Shown one piece after another: positions 12,285 through 22,255 of a stretch of 64,000 bases of DNA. The stretch spans positions 10,956,501 to 11,020,500 of the forward strand of contig JAEOAD010000018.1 of NCBI GenBank assembly GCA_036365145.1. Reading direction: 5' to 3'. The stretch comes from Orientallactaga sibirica (lineage: Eukaryota > Chordata > Mammalia > Rodentia > Dipodidae). The notes below the pieces were generated by a model that did not search any database, had not been told where the DNA came from, and saw only the letters and a list, made by a program, of their open reading frames with translations. Numbering within the stretch: the first letter of the stretch is position 1; each line of letters starts with the position of its first letter. A program made the translations under genes and the position numbers.

Positions 12285-13366
12285 TTTTGGGGGGATTTAA
12301 ATCTTTAGATTTTTATTTTATTTTCATTTTTTTTTTTTTTTATTGACAACTGCTACACTTAGAGACAATAAACCATGATATTTCCCTCCTCTCCCCTCAT
12401 TCCCCTTCAGAACTCCACTCTCTATCATATCCCCTCCTCCTCTCCATTAGTCTCTCTTTTAATTTTATGCCATCTTCTTTTCCTCCTATTATGAGGGCCT
12501 TGCAAAGGTATTACTAGACATTGTGTGATCATGGATATCGAGGCCAATTTCTGTCTGGACAGTTGCATTGTAAGGAGTCAGACCCTTCCTTTAGCTCTTA
12601 CATGCTTTCTGCTACCTCTTCTGCAATGGACCATGAGGCTTGGAAGATGTGATAGAGATGTTTCAGGGCTGGACACATCTCTGTCACTTCTCCTCAGCAC
12701 TATGTTGCCTCTCGGGTCATCCCAGTGGTCATCACCATCTGAAAAGAGAAGTTTCTCTAACCAGAAGTGAGAGTAGAATTAATATGTGAATAGCTTTATA
12801 CCCCTAAGGCTCATGACCTCCCTTGCCATAGACTTTGATTAGATTTTTCAGTACCCAGCATGTATTCCCTCCAATAGAGCAGACCTTCAGTCCAATTAGA
12901 GAGCAGTTGGTTTCCCTAAGAACAGACATGCCACTATTTCACCCATTCAGTCATTTGGCTTGTCTGGCCAAACTTGAGGTTTCCAGTGTCCACTGTTTTC
13001 ACTGATTTTTCACTGTTTCGCTATTTTCCGCTGATGATTTCTGTCTCCCATATGGCTGCATGCAGTGCAGCTTTTTCCAGCTTTCATTTGTCTGGTCTAC
13101 AGGGAGAAGTTTTTCTGCTCAGCACCAGCTTGATTTCCCAGTGACCTTGCCTCTCAGGCAAGAGATGTCTTCAGCAATAGGGTCTTACCATCAGATTCCC
13201 AAGGGAAACCTTGGCAATAGCTTGTAATGTTTTGAAAGCAACAGGGACCTCCTTGGCCAACAACCCACTGGAAGGTATCCCATCCCAGGCATGGAAAACT
13301 TTCTAGTAATAATCTATACCTTCTGTATGTACCATTATTCAAAAAAGTAGGTTACATAAGTCTTTT
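12235..13366 (-). mobile_element. 5'-truncated L1 copy consisting of 3' UTR only
   Basis: On the minus strand this ends in an A-rich tail (seen as (CTTT)n and T-runs at 12235-12340). It matches, in order, the copies at 23641-24975, 30860-31650 and 57000-57790, including the phrase ggccaatttctgtctggaca. The flanks ctttagacatgtcttt and cttttcagacatgccttt look like an imperfect target-site duplication. Because 23641-24975 starts with the sequence that follows ORF2 in the L1 at 28815-28975, I assign the family to the L1 3' UTR. The frames inside are non-functional. Confidence 0.75.
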
Positions 13367-13747
13367 CAGACATGCCTTTTTCAACTGAGACAAACCAGCT
13401 CTCACTTTGTTTGCTATGCTGGAAGGCCAAAGGCCAGCAAGTTCCCCCAGGTACAGGGGAGAGTAAAAAGAGTGAAGGACACACCCCTCCCCCTGCCTTT
13501 CTTCTTCTTTGTTTTATTCCTGGAACACCTCTTTTTGCAGGAAACTATCTTAGCTTGCAAAGGAATTGAACAAGGATACTTTTATTGCTACCATTCAACT
13601 ACATTATCTTAATTACATAGAGCAGTGAATGGCTAGTATAGATTATGTGGCTTAACTTGGGTTTCTAATTTTAGAAGGAACTTTAGTGCTGTTTGTCTCT
13701 CTTGAAGATCCTTTTCTACTTTCTTGAAAGTTTCCTTGAAAGATACT
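13367..13747. other. Possible class I ERV leader, not recognised
   Basis: This lies between the L1 insertion and the first gag codons. If a 5' LTR and PBS ever stood here I cannot find them: no TGGGGGCTCGT-type tRNA-Pro site and no match to the LTR at 26494-26897. Confidence 0.4.
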
Positions 13748-14035
13748 GTGGGACAGGCAATAAATTCCACCCCACTGGACCTAGTCCAGTCACACTTCAA
13801 GGATGCCTGGCACACAATCTGAGTTTAACAGTACAGCCACAAAAATTAACCATCTTTTGCAGGAATGAGTGGCTGACTTTCAATGTGAAATGGTCAGAGG
13901 GAGGCACCGTCCACCTTCCCACCATTTATCAAGTTAAAGCTACTGTGTATTGGAGTCCTGGGCATCCTGACCAGGTCCCATACATTACTGTTTGGCAATA
14001 TCTGGTGGAGAGCCCCCCTTCCTGGGCATTTCCAA
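13748..14035 (+). pseudogene. gag: Gag matrix (MA) remnant of the class I ERV
   Basis: Gammaretroviral MA binds the plasma membrane through a myristoylated Met-Gly start. Here the expected initiator reads GTG followed by GGA CAG (Gly-Gln), so the start codon is lost. About 25 codons later a TGA and a frame change occur near 13820. The other frame then carries the MA core, with the hallmark HPDQVPYITVWQYLVE at about 13963-14010, ending in SPPSW. After that the sequence becomes unrecognisable; p12 is not found. The 178-codon frame at 13693-14229 includes this block, but its ends are not gag. A non-functional relic. Confidence 0.85.
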
Positions 14036-15171
14036 TTGTGTTAGAGATATTGATAAAGATTATCCCCAAAACAGTTGTCATGTTTTCACAGAAAATGTAT
14101 TTCATGGAGTTTATTAATAAGAGCTATCTCAAATCAATGGGTTATATAAAATCTGAAGGTACATATATAGGTGTTATAAAGCAAGTCTGGTTGTCAGGAA
14201 GAGATTTTTTTTTGGGGGGGGTGACCTAAATACTAAGGCTTTTTCTCTACAAATTTCCAATAGTAAAATGTTTTACTTTTTGAAGCCAAACTACTTACTC
14301 TTTGTCAATGGGTAAGAAGATTAATCAATTTGGTGCAATTTTTAGTCTTATAAAATAATGGTTAATTATAAGTTGAGATAAAATGATTAAAAAACTGGGA
14401 AGGTATTTGTCAATGTTGGACATAAAATGCTTATGCTTTTTTTGAATGGAACTTAGATCACAGTGTTAAAGTATGAGGATAAAGATGTGCATATATAAAA
14501 AGGATGTAAGAGATCTAAAAAGATTTTGTCTAAAATTAATTTCCTTTTAAAAGGAAACCTAAACACCATGCCTGAAATTAAAGAGTTTTCAACTGATTAA
14601 AGACTTTTGAGGATGCTGTAAAGGTTTTATATAGGGACATAGACATCATGTCAATTTTGCTTACATTAGACACAGGTGATGTCCTATGCTAGGTGGGTCA
14701 CAAAGTCATAAACACAGATGTAATTCATACTCTTTGGAGGTCTAACTAGGTTATACATAGACAAGACCCTATCACCTTATCTATTGCAAATGGATAAAAT
14801 AAATTAACTAGGTAAAAACAAACAACTTCAGAGTAAGACAAGGAATGCCAGGATGCTTAGCTCTCTGCTCTGTCATTTCCTTTTACTCTTGCTCACTGTT
14901 ATATGCTATTTAAAGTCATGGCAAGCTGGACTCTGAAAAAGGGATAATGCCCCCTTTATCTCAGACTCTATGCAAATTTAAGCCATATGTCCCCTGACCC
15001 TGTCCAGACCAAATGGCCAATTGTTTCCGACAAGGAAAAGGGAATAAGAAATGGAATATAACTTTGTTTCTCTTTATAGTTCTCTTTTGAACACCTGTTC
15101 ATCTGTCAGATGAAATTTCTCAGTAGAAAAAAGGTTAAATAGGTAAACTGAGTCAAGGTACTTAATCAAGT
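14036..15171. other. Unrecognised AT-rich insert between gag MA and CA
   Basis: A complete gag would have about 250-300 bp of p12 here, but 1.1 kb of AT-rich sequence with no recognised domain is present, followed by a SINE. It may be decayed ERV or an unrecognised insertion. Confidence 0.4.
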
Positions 15172-15460
15172 TACAAACTCCTTACATAAGGCACTTGCCT
15201 GCAAAGCCAAAGGACCCTGGTTCAATTCCCCACGACCCATGTTAGCCAGATGCTCAAAGGGCACATACATATGGCGTTCATTTGCAGTGGCTGGAGGCCC
15301 TGATGTGCCCATTCTTTCTCTGTCTGTCTGTCTCTCTCTATCTCTGCTTGCAAATAAATAAATAAATAAATAAATAAAATAAGGGGCATCAAATAAATGA
15401 TGACCTAACAGTTAAGGTGCTTATCTGGTAAGCTTAAAAAAATCTAGGTTTGATTCCCCA
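15172..15460 (+). mobile_element. tRNA-derived SINE with (AAAT)n tail plus a partial second copy
   Basis: The head ggcacttgcctgcaaagcca, the B-box-like ggttcaattcc, the middle tttgcagtggctggaggccc and a CT-rich tail lead to (AAAT)n at 15352-15380. 15395-15460 repeats a diverged head only (aggtgcttatctgg ... gtttgattcccc). Confidence 0.85.
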
Positions 15461-15499
15461 ACACCCCCATTCTTATTGCTAAACCTAAATCTGATTTAA

Positions 15500-15690
15500 A
15501 ATAGGTTCTCTGATATCCCTTTTCGAGACAGTCATCTACACCCATCAGCCCACATGGGAGGACTGTCAAGAACTCTTGCAGATCCGCTTCACCACAGAGG
15601 AACATGGAAAAATCTAAACAGAAGCCAAGAAACTAATGTTGGGAGCCGATGACTGTCTCATGGAGAACCCTAATGTTATTGGTAAGGTTT
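15500..15690 (+). pseudogene. gag: Gag capsid (CA) fragment of the class I ERV
   Basis: The translation carries the gammaretroviral CA block HQPTWEDCQELLQIRFTTEE, which corresponds to HQPTWDDCQQLLQTLFTTEE in the provirus at 44719-51145. A stop falls soon after. The rest of CA and all of NC are deleted, and pol begins within about 50 bp. The internal deletion removes CA-C, NC, protease and the first part of RT. Confidence 0.85.
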
Positions 15691-15719
15691 TCATTTTCAA
15701 CCCATTTTTGCCTTTGAAT

Positions 15720-16949
15720 GGACAGATATGGGATGAGGCACCAGTAGGCAATTGACCTGGACTAGACTTCCACAGGGATTTAAAAATTCCCCACTCTCTT
15801 TGATGAGACTCTCCATAAGTATTTGCAGGTTTTTCACAATGAGACGCCTGAGGCAACGCACCTGCAGTACGTGGATGACCTCCTCCTGGCCGCAGAAACA
15901 GAGAAAGAATGTCTCACTGCCACAGAGCATCTCCTGGACACCTTAAAACATCTGGACTATCCTGTGTCAGCCAGTAAGGCTCAGCTGTGAGTGTGTAAGG
16001 GAACCAACTTGGGATACGAACTCCAAGGAGGTAAGAGGTAATGCTGCCGTCCTCTAGAATTTAGGCCATCACTCAGATCCCCACGCCTCAGACTAACAGA
16101 CAAATCTAAGAATTCCTCAAAACTGTGGAGTATTACAGAATTTGGATTCCAAGATTTGCTAAATTAGCCAAGCCTCTATATGAGGCCAGTAGAGGGCAAG
16201 AAGAACATTTTAATTGGACTAAAAATGAGGAACAAACATTCCCAAAACTGCCCTGCACTTCCAGGCTTAACCAAACCCTTCCACTTGTACATGGTTGAAG
16301 AGAAGGGGATAGCCAGGGGTGTCCTAACCCAGAGATTGGGGCCATAACATCACCTAGTTGCCAATTTGTCTAAGAAGTTAGGCCCCTTGCCTCTGGGCTA
16401 TTACAGCTGCTGCTATTCTGACAAAGGACACAAACTAACCTTGGGACAGACTTTATCAATTATAGCCCCACATGTAATAGAGACTCTTCTAAAAAGCCCT
16501 CCCAATCGATGACTCTCCAACTACTGCATAACCCACGATCAGGCCTTGCTCCTAGATCAACCAAGGCAAACTGCCACTTTGAATCCTGCCTCCCTGCTGC
16601 CTGAGACCAATAAGGCACCAATTCCTCTGCATGACTGCCTAGAGATCACCACCACTTTCCATGGGCTCCACCCAGATCTGACAGATGTAGCTTGGCTGGA
16701 CCCTGATCTGGTGATGTATTCTGATGAGAGCTGATTTGTCATGGATAGAATCAGGTATGCAGGGGCAACTATGATGATTTTGGGAAAAAAAAAAAAAAAA
16801 AAAAAAACCCTGTGGGCTGAGGCCCTGCTTCAGGGTATATCTGCTCAGAAAGCTGAACTGATAACACTGACCAAGGCTCAGATATTGGGAAAAGACAAGA
16901 CAGTGAATATCTACACAGACAGCTGTTATGCCTTTGCCACACACATATA
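15720..16949 (+). pseudogene. pol: Pol: RT palm to RNase H (left part) of the class I ERV
   Basis: RT copies the viral RNA, and RNase H removes the RNA from hybrids. The RT palm begins around LTWTRLPQGFKNSP (15752 on) and the active-site YVDD is at 15868-15879, with a frame change between. Past a stop near 15989 the connection domain is degraded. RNase H follows with the first acidic motif as YSDES (about 16718), an A-run insertion at about 16783, AQKAELITLTKA (about 16846) and IYTDSCYAFAT (about 16908). It is cut at 16949 by the class II provirus and resumes at 23273. Confidence 0.9.
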
Positions 16950-16955
16950 CATGGG
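16950..16955 (+). repeat. 6-bp target-site duplication, left copy (right copy 23273-23278)
   Basis: catggg precedes the 5' LTR, and catggg follows the 3' LTR at 23273-23278. A 6-bp duplication is the class II ERV standard. Together with the TG...CA LTR ends it fixes the provirus boundaries exactly, and one copy of catggg continues the host RNase H frame. Confidence 0.95.
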
Positions 16956-17048
16956 TGTTGGGCTCTGCCCGGTGTGAAGCCGAGTGGTTAGCCCAGCCAA
17001 TCTTGGCCTATTCCCGGTAAGGCCTAGTCGAGCCTGAGTACCTGCCCT

Positions 17049-17099
17049 TGACTCAGCACCTAAGCTGAAACTGCCTCCACCTAGCTGCTGCTGACGTGA
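17049..17099 (+). promoter_or_regulatory. AP-1-type and CRE-type motifs in U3
   Basis: TGACTCAG at 17049-17056 matches the AP-1 consensus, and TGACGTGA at 17092-17099 is a CRE variant. Both recur in the 3' LTR. Activity is inferred from sequence only. Confidence 0.55.
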
Positions 17100-17109
17100 T
17101 GAAATACTG

Positions 17110-17274
17110 TTGGCCCTTATACCTTTCTCTCATCCCCTTTTCCCGCCCCCTTCCTCAAAGTATATTGGCCCTTATACCTTTCTCTCATCCCCTTTTCCCG
17201 CCCCCTTCCTCAAAGTATATTGGCCCTTATACCTTTCTCTCATCCCCTCTTCCCACCCCCTTCCTCAAAGTACA
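17110..17274 (+). repeat. 55-bp tandem triplication in U3
   Basis: Three head-to-tail units start at 17110, 17165 and 17220 (ttggcccttatacctttctc...). Each has a C-rich Sp1/KLF-like core (cccgccccc, degenerate cccaccccc in the third). It is reproduced in the 3' LTR at 22905, 22960 and 23015, so it predates integration. It lies directly upstream of the TATA-like region, the usual place for LTR enhancer repeats. Confidence 0.95.
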
Positions 17275-17293
17275 TAAATATCTCCCCCCTGAC

Positions 17294-17299
17294 AATAAA
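17294..17299 (+). promoter_or_regulatory. AATAAA polyadenylation signal in the LTR
   Basis: AATAAA in tgacaataaacgacg, with the equivalent in the 3' LTR near 23089. It is suitably placed for R/U5 of a betaretroviral LTR. Confidence 0.7.
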
Positions 17300-17479
17300 C
17301 GACGAGTTTCGCTTTAGACGTTTCTCCGTGACTCAATGTGGTTTTCTTTTCCCCGGTGATTTGGGGAGGTTTGAGTCACCGACACCTGTCTTCTCGCTCA
17401 GCCTCAAGAGAGAAACGGCTGGCCCGGCTCTCTCTCTTTTGCTCTACCTGCCGGTGGTGAGGGAAAAAGCCCGGCATTT

Positions 17480-17498
17480 TGGCGCCCAGACGTGGGGC
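17480..17498 (+). promoter_or_regulatory. Primer-binding site, tRNA-Lys type
   Basis: TGGCGCCCAGACGTGGGGC starts three bases after the LTR end. It matches the tRNA-Lys-1,2 3' end complement with one extra base, typical of class II ERVs. It would prime minus-strand synthesis. Confidence 0.9.
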
Positions 17499-18258
17499 AC
17501 AACAACCACTGCCCCATGTGAGGACGTATGAGGATTCAAAACGGACTACGGACTGCTGACGTGACGAAGGAAAAATTCAACATTAAGCTGACGAGCTAAT
17601 CGGACTGCTGACGGGTGTATCCTCATAAGTAATGAGGTAATCTTCATATTTAATATTCTAACCTTTACTTCTATAATCTGTGCTTACTTCAACTTCCTTT
17701 CTCTTTCCTTCCATTTCCGGTTTGCCGCCATTTCTAAACGAAAGTACGTTCATGGCGGACACACCACGTGGACCGACCTAAAGGAGACTTTAAACGCTTT
17801 GCCTCCTCATTTAAATAAAAACTCTGTCCCAAACTTCAAGATCTCTTGTTCTTTTCTCTTTCCTCTCATTTTTGGGTTTCCGACAGACCGCTTCTGCGGT
17901 GCCGCCATTTTTGTCCTGCCCCATTTGAATGGGGCGCCATCTTAGAAGCACCACGTGGCAGACCTAAAAACGAAACTCACCACGTGGTAGAAACTCAACG
18001 TGGACAAACCTAAAAAGAAACTCACCACGTGGGTAGAACTAAAGAAAACTCACCACGTGGACAAACCTAGAGGAGGCTCACCACGTGGGCAAACCTGGAG
18101 AACTCTCAAAGTGTCCTGCCCCTCATTGGAGTGGGGGCGCCATCTTAGAAAAATTCTACAACATGTTTAGCTACTTTTTGGGACCTTGTGCTTGTGTTGT
18201 ATTCTTATGCATTACTGTTACCCTGATGTTAAAGATACTCTTCCCTCAACTTTATAAC
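17499..18258 (+). promoter_or_regulatory. Class II leader with CCACGTGG palindromes
   Basis: The 760-bp leader has exact CCACGTGG palindromes starting at 17764, 17951, 17980, 18025, 18053 and 18081, plus a degenerate copy near 17994. Most sit in diverged units of about 28-45 bp reading ctcaccacgtgg...acctaa. Two longer blocks, each ending gcgccatcttagaa, lie at about 17917-17948 and 18116-18151. Their CGCCATCTT core resembles a YY1 site. CACGTG is an E-box, and palindromes in leaders can also serve RNA dimerisation. Role unknown. Confidence 0.75.
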
Positions 18259-18444
18259 ATGGGACAATCCTTATCTAAGCTAAATCCTGCCTTAGGGTCA
18301 CTACAGATTCTACTCAAAAGTAAAGGCCTTAATCTATCTGATAATCAGGCCCTCCAGATATGGGGCTGTTTACTCAAGATTGCTCCCTGGTTGCGGAGAG
18401 TAATCTTTTTGACTGGGACACCTGGGATAAAATTGAAGATCTGA
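18259..18444 (+). pseudogene. gag: Gag N-terminus (matrix start) of the class II provirus
   Basis: The start at 18259 (aacATGGGAC) gives Met-Gly-Gln, the myristoylation-type start of betaretroviral Gag. The frame stays open for 61 codons and ends at TGA 18442-18444, too short for matrix. An upstream in-frame Met exists at 18085, but the leader peptide before 18259 is not gag-like, so 18259 is preferred. Downstream sequence to about 19165 is proline-rich and in several frames, as expected for a broken MA/phosphoprotein region. Confidence 0.75.
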
Positions 18445-19165
18445 TAAAAAAGCTCAGATAGAAAAGGGGAGATCCACCCTTTGGAGGCCCTCCCGGCTGT
18501 GTTGGCCTTAAAGGGCTGTTTTCCACCTCAGCCTCCGAGGTCGAAAGGCGACACCCTGACCCAGGAAGGGACAGAGAGCAATCTCAGCCCCTCAGCCCTC
18601 TAAAGGTCCATCGCCTCCAGATCCCCCTACTAATCCATTTCTGAGCGCCTCTGCCCCTCCGCCCTACCATGGGGAGGACGGCCCCGGGAAGAATAGTCGA
18701 TCTCTTCCTGTTAACGTTAATCCTGACGGTAACCGCCCTGCAGCCTGGTATCCTTGGGAAGCTCACAATTTAAAAGATCTTAAAAGGCTGTCTCAGAGGA
18801 CGGGCCTAACTCCCCTGGGCAGAGACCATCCTTCAGGGTTTAGTTCATTATCATTGTACCACTCAAGATTGGAAGAACCTTGCTAAAGCTGTTCTCTGGC
18901 TGCAGTACATAAAATGGTGTGCTTTTTTTCAGGATGAGTGTCGCCTTCAAGCTGAGCGAAACCAAGTCGCTCAGCCCCAGTACCAATCACCTTTGGAATG
19001 CTCTAGGGCACTGCTGACCAGTTCTCTACCGGTCTTCAGCAGGCTGCCATTCCTGATCCATATCGAGATCAAGTCACGGGCTTTGGGAATGGCTGCATGG
19101 AAAAAGTTAGAGGAGGGCCCCTCTGAACCCCCATTACAGGAGTCACCCAAAAGTCCGGTGAGGAT
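18445..19165 (+). pseudogene. gag: Broken gag middle (phosphoprotein/capsid N-terminal region)
   Basis: No single frame stays open. Short pieces are proline-rich (18595-18680), as in the linker upstream of betaretroviral capsid. An expected capsid N-domain may lie at 18770-19160 but is frame-shifted repeatedly. Assigned by position between the gag start and the capsid C-domain. Confidence 0.55.
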
Positions 19166-19417
19166 TTGGCCACTTTCATAGAGAGAGTCGAAAAAGCCTA
19201 CAAAGAAAGTTCCCCCTGGCCCCTGCGAGACCAATTTGCAAAAATGCTGGTCTGGGAAGGCATGACAGGCGATCATAAGTTGGCCTGCGCTGGACTCAAG
19301 GACCGCTCTATGAGTAGATGGGTTGTAGCCACCCAAGATGTAGGGTCCCCCTCTCATCAGATCAAAGTTATGACATCAGCCTTACAGGCTTTCGCCGTGA
19401 GGACATGGCTGCACTAG
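19166..19417 (+). pseudogene. gag: Gag capsid C-terminal domain
   Basis: The open frame includes FIERVEKAYKESSPWP and FAKMLVWEGM, matching the betaretroviral capsid C-terminal domain that dimerises in the immature shell (the major-homology-type region lies at its start). The M at 19166 is incidental: codons upstream belong to the same domain. The frame shifts into the NC frame within 19318-19417. Confidence 0.7.
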
Positions 19418-19419
19418 AA

Positions 19420-19668
19420 TGTGCACTCCAACAGGTCTCAGGGGGGAGGGGACAATCTTGCTTTGGGTGCGGCAAAGAGGGTCATTTTAAAAAGGAATGC
19501 CCCAATAGGAAAAGCACCCCAATAACTCCCTCAACCCCTAACTTGCCCCGCACGCCATGTCCTCGATGCAAGAAGGGACTTCACTGGGCCAAAGATTGCA
19601 AGTCCAAGTTTAGCCTTCATGGTGAACCTTTAAACTTCCCCAGGGCTATCCCCAGCCCCGTTAAATAA
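19420..19668 (+). pseudogene. gag: Gag nucleocapsid with two CCHC zinc knuckles
   Basis: Two knuckles are visible: CFGCGKEGHFKKEC (from 19459) and CPRCKKGLHWAKDC (19558-19599), both C-X2-C-X4-H-X4-C. NC binds genomic RNA and chaperones priming. Two knuckles are standard for betaretroviruses. The frame closes at 19668 (TAA), and protease lies in another frame, as expected for a -1 frameshifted pro gene. This domain itself looks intact. Confidence 0.88.
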
Positions 19669-19699
19669 GGGGAAAAAGGTAATCAAAACACACTGGACT

Positions 19700-20187
19700 G
19701 TGCCTTTGACACCCGGACTTAGACCAAAAATGAACCTAACAGTCGGTGGAAAAACTTTCAAATTTCTCATCGACACTGGGGCTGACCGTGCTGTGATAAG
19801 AAAAGAGGAGGTCCCTCCCTCCTGGCAGTTAGTCCCGGGTCCACCCCTACTGGGTGTGGGCGGACAATCACGTCATGGGAAACTGCTAACTGGCAGACCT
19901 GGATTGACCCTGACAATAATAGTGGGGAGGTGCGCCCTCTAGTGGTGTCAGGCCTAACAGCCAACCTCCTAGGCCAGGATATACTTGGGAAGCTGAGGCT
20001 TATATTACTACTAATCATAGGGCTTTCTGTGAAGATAGACTTGACCAGAAAGAAAATAAACAGTTTAAGGAAGGAAGGACCTACCATCCTAACTATAGAG
20101 ATGATCCTCATTTTGAAAAAATTAAACAAAAACATTCTCAGGTTCACCCCCAATCCTAAGGGCCACTGCTCACCCCCCAGTTCCTAA
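19700..20187 (+). pseudogene. pro: Protease (pro) of the class II provirus, frameshifted
   Basis: The aspartic protease active site LIDTGAD lies at 19766-19786 (Asp at 19772). Flap-like sequence GVGGQSRHGK follows, and the frame then breaks: the second half, including the conserved LLGQDIL (19967 on, matching the usual GRDLL-type motif), is in the frame of 19930-20187. Retroviral protease would process Gag-Pol as a dimer. Here the break before the C-terminal helix makes it non-functional. Confidence 0.8.
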
Positions 20188-20197
20188 GATTCAATGG

Positions 20198-20944
20198 GTG
20201 CCTGGGGACCCCGTATGGGTCGAGCAGTGGCCTATACCTACCCCTAAACTAAAACAACTTCATATACTCGTTAAACAACAATTGGCTTCAGGACATGTGC
20301 GACCTTCAACAAGTCCTTGGAACTCTCCGGTTTTTATTATAAAAAAGCCTAATGGCTCTTGGAGACTTTTACATGATTTGAGAAAAATAAATGAGAGAAT
20401 GATAGCTTTTGGGACCCCCCAGAGAGGGCTCCCTTGGATTCCAGCCATTCCCAACACCCATTACTTAACCATTATCGATATTAAAGATTGTTTTTTCTCT
20501 ATTCCATTACATCCAGATGATATAGAAAAATTTGCATTCTCCATACCCTCAACAAACTTTCATGGACCAGACCTAAGGTTTGAATGGACCGTCTTACCTC
20601 AAGGCATGGCTAACAGCCCCCCCATTTGTCAATATTACATGTCTCATATCTTTTCTTCCTTGATTAATCATCCTAACATTTTATTCTACATTTATATGGA
20701 TGATATTATTTTAGGTCATTCCAACCCATCTGATCTCCAAGACCTTACTGCTAAATGCCTTGCCATTTTACAGGCCAATGATTTTAAAGTGGCTCCAAAA
20801 AGGTACAGACTGCCTCTCCCTTCAAGATTTTGGGCTCCAGGTTATCTCTTGATACTGTTTCTCCTGTCAAACCCCAGCTCCATATTCAAAAATCCTATAC
20901 TTTGCCTCAACTCCAAAAGGTGCTGGGAGAAATTAATTGGATGA
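20198..20944 (+). pseudogene. pol: Reverse transcriptase (fingers/palm) of the class II provirus
   Basis: An open 248-codon frame. It begins WVEQWPIPTPKLKQL, typical of betaretroviral RT, and runs through WNSPVFIIKKPNGSWR and LTIIDIKDCFFSIPL (first catalytic Asp) to YMDD at 20693-20704, codons 166-169. About 30 codons later the frame is lost near 20800, and the last 40 residues are out-of-frame translation. The connection continues in the frame of 20830-21537. Both catalytic aspartate motifs remain. Confidence 0.9.
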
Positions 20945-21537
20945 GGCCCTGGATACCCATAACTACTGAGGAACTGTCCCCTTTATTTGACCTCTTAAAG
21001 GGTCTTACTCTCTCCTCTCAGATAACCTTGCCCCCTCATCATGAACAAATTCTACATAAGGTACAACGGGCCATTGATGCTGCTGTCCTAAAGAGGTTTG
21101 ATCCTAACTTACCTATCTCCCTCTGTATTTTCTCTGGGGAAACATTATGCACTGCACTATTGGCCCAGGAAGGAGAACCCATCCAATGGATTCACCTCTC
21201 CCTTGGTGGAGTCCCCAGAGTTTACTCTATAACTAACCAGATTGCAGACTGCATTATGAAGGACAGGGACACCTCTGTCCGATTGTTTGACACGGAGCCT
21301 CATGTCATTGTCACCCCCTTTAAGGTAACAGACTTCACTTGGCTTCAGAAAAATAACAACAGGGTTGCTATTGCCCTTGAGGGGTTTCTGGGTATAATTG
21401 ATTGTCACTATGGTCCTTATAAATGGATGAGCTCCTTCTCTAGGTTGGAATGGAGACCCCCCAGACTTTTTTTATCTAAACCCAACCCTGATTTCCTTAC
21501 CGTATTCACTGGTGGGGGGCACTTGGGAGCTTCCTAG
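20830..21537 (+). pseudogene. pol: RT thumb/connection and start of RNase H
   Basis: This continues RT in a shifted frame: LPQLQKVLGEINWMRPWI is the betaretroviral thumb, followed by the connection domain. Near its end the first RNase H motif appears as TVFTGGG, with Gly where the catalytic Asp is expected. The frame then stops at 21537, and integrase sequence follows directly. A deletion has therefore removed nearly all of RNase H and the integrase zinc domain. Confidence 0.85.
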
Positions 21538-22240
21538 TTGTTTACCCTCCCTAAGGAGGGGAGAAAAGTCTATACCCATAAAGTCTATCTCCCATGAGGT
21601 CACAGGATCAGCACATGCTGGGGAAAAAACTAAACATGCTATTAGCCATATGCTTCAATGCTTTGCCACCCTTGGATTGCCAGATCAAATCAAAACCGAT
21701 AATGGTCCCTGCTTCGTAAGCAAAACTTTTATAGATTTCCTCCAAACCTAAAAAATCTCACTTTCCACAGGCATCCCATATAACCCGCGGGGCCAAGCCA
21801 TCGTGGAAAGATATCATCAAACTCTCAAATCTCAATTACAAAAACAAAGGGGGAATCTCTACCCCCACATGACCAACTAAAAAGGCATTATTAACCTAAA
21901 TATTTTAAATTTTTCTAAAGAAGATAGACACTTGTCCCCTTTTCAAAAACATTGGACCTCAGCTGTCACCTACAGCTCCATCTGGGTCAAATGGAGGGAC
22001 CCATTAACTGGGGCCTGGAAGGGACCAGACCCCCTCCTCACAGCAGGGAGAGGATTTGGATGTGTCTTTCCTCAAGAGGAAAAAAGACCTATTTGGGTAC
22101 CGGCAAGAGACTTAAAATATTTACCCCAACAAGGGGATGATAATAATCAATCTTCCAGGGAGTGTCACACCCCTGAGAACTATGCCTCTATTTCTTCCCC
22201 AGGAACAACTGAAGGTATGGATGCTACTAGACCTGAATAA
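21538..22240 (+). pseudogene. pol: Integrase remnant (catalytic core second half and C-terminal domain)
   Basis: The second catalytic Asp lies in IKTDNGPCFVS (21698-21700) and the Glu in [11 protein letters not shown] (21806-21808), 36 codons apart as in DD35E integrases. A TAA at about 21749 interrupts between them. The C-terminal DNA-binding domain is recognisable at about 21986-22120 (VKWRDPLTGAWKGPDP). The N-terminal zinc domain and first catalytic Asp are gone. It joined host and viral DNA in the parent virus; this copy cannot. Confidence 0.85.
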
Positions 22241-22255
22241 AGCCAGAAAAGCTCC

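Larger units (their letters stand above)
16956..17476 (+). mobile_element. 5' LTR of the class II provirus
   Basis: Begins TGTTGGGCTC and ends CCGGCA. U3 contains an AP-1-type TGACTCAG (17049-17056), a CRE-like TGACGTGA (17092-17099) and a 55-bp triplication (17110-17274). A TATA-like acataaatat lies near 17271, with AATAAA at 17294-17299. Confidence 0.95.

Noticed and set aside
13693..14229. 178-codon frame as a host gene
   Set aside because: Its middle is a gammaretroviral matrix block and its ends are unrelated; it lies in an ERV with a lost gag start.
18085..18258. Upstream Met as start of class II Gag
   Set aside because: The leader peptide is unrelated to gag, and Met-Gly-Gln at 18259 is the typical myristoylated start.
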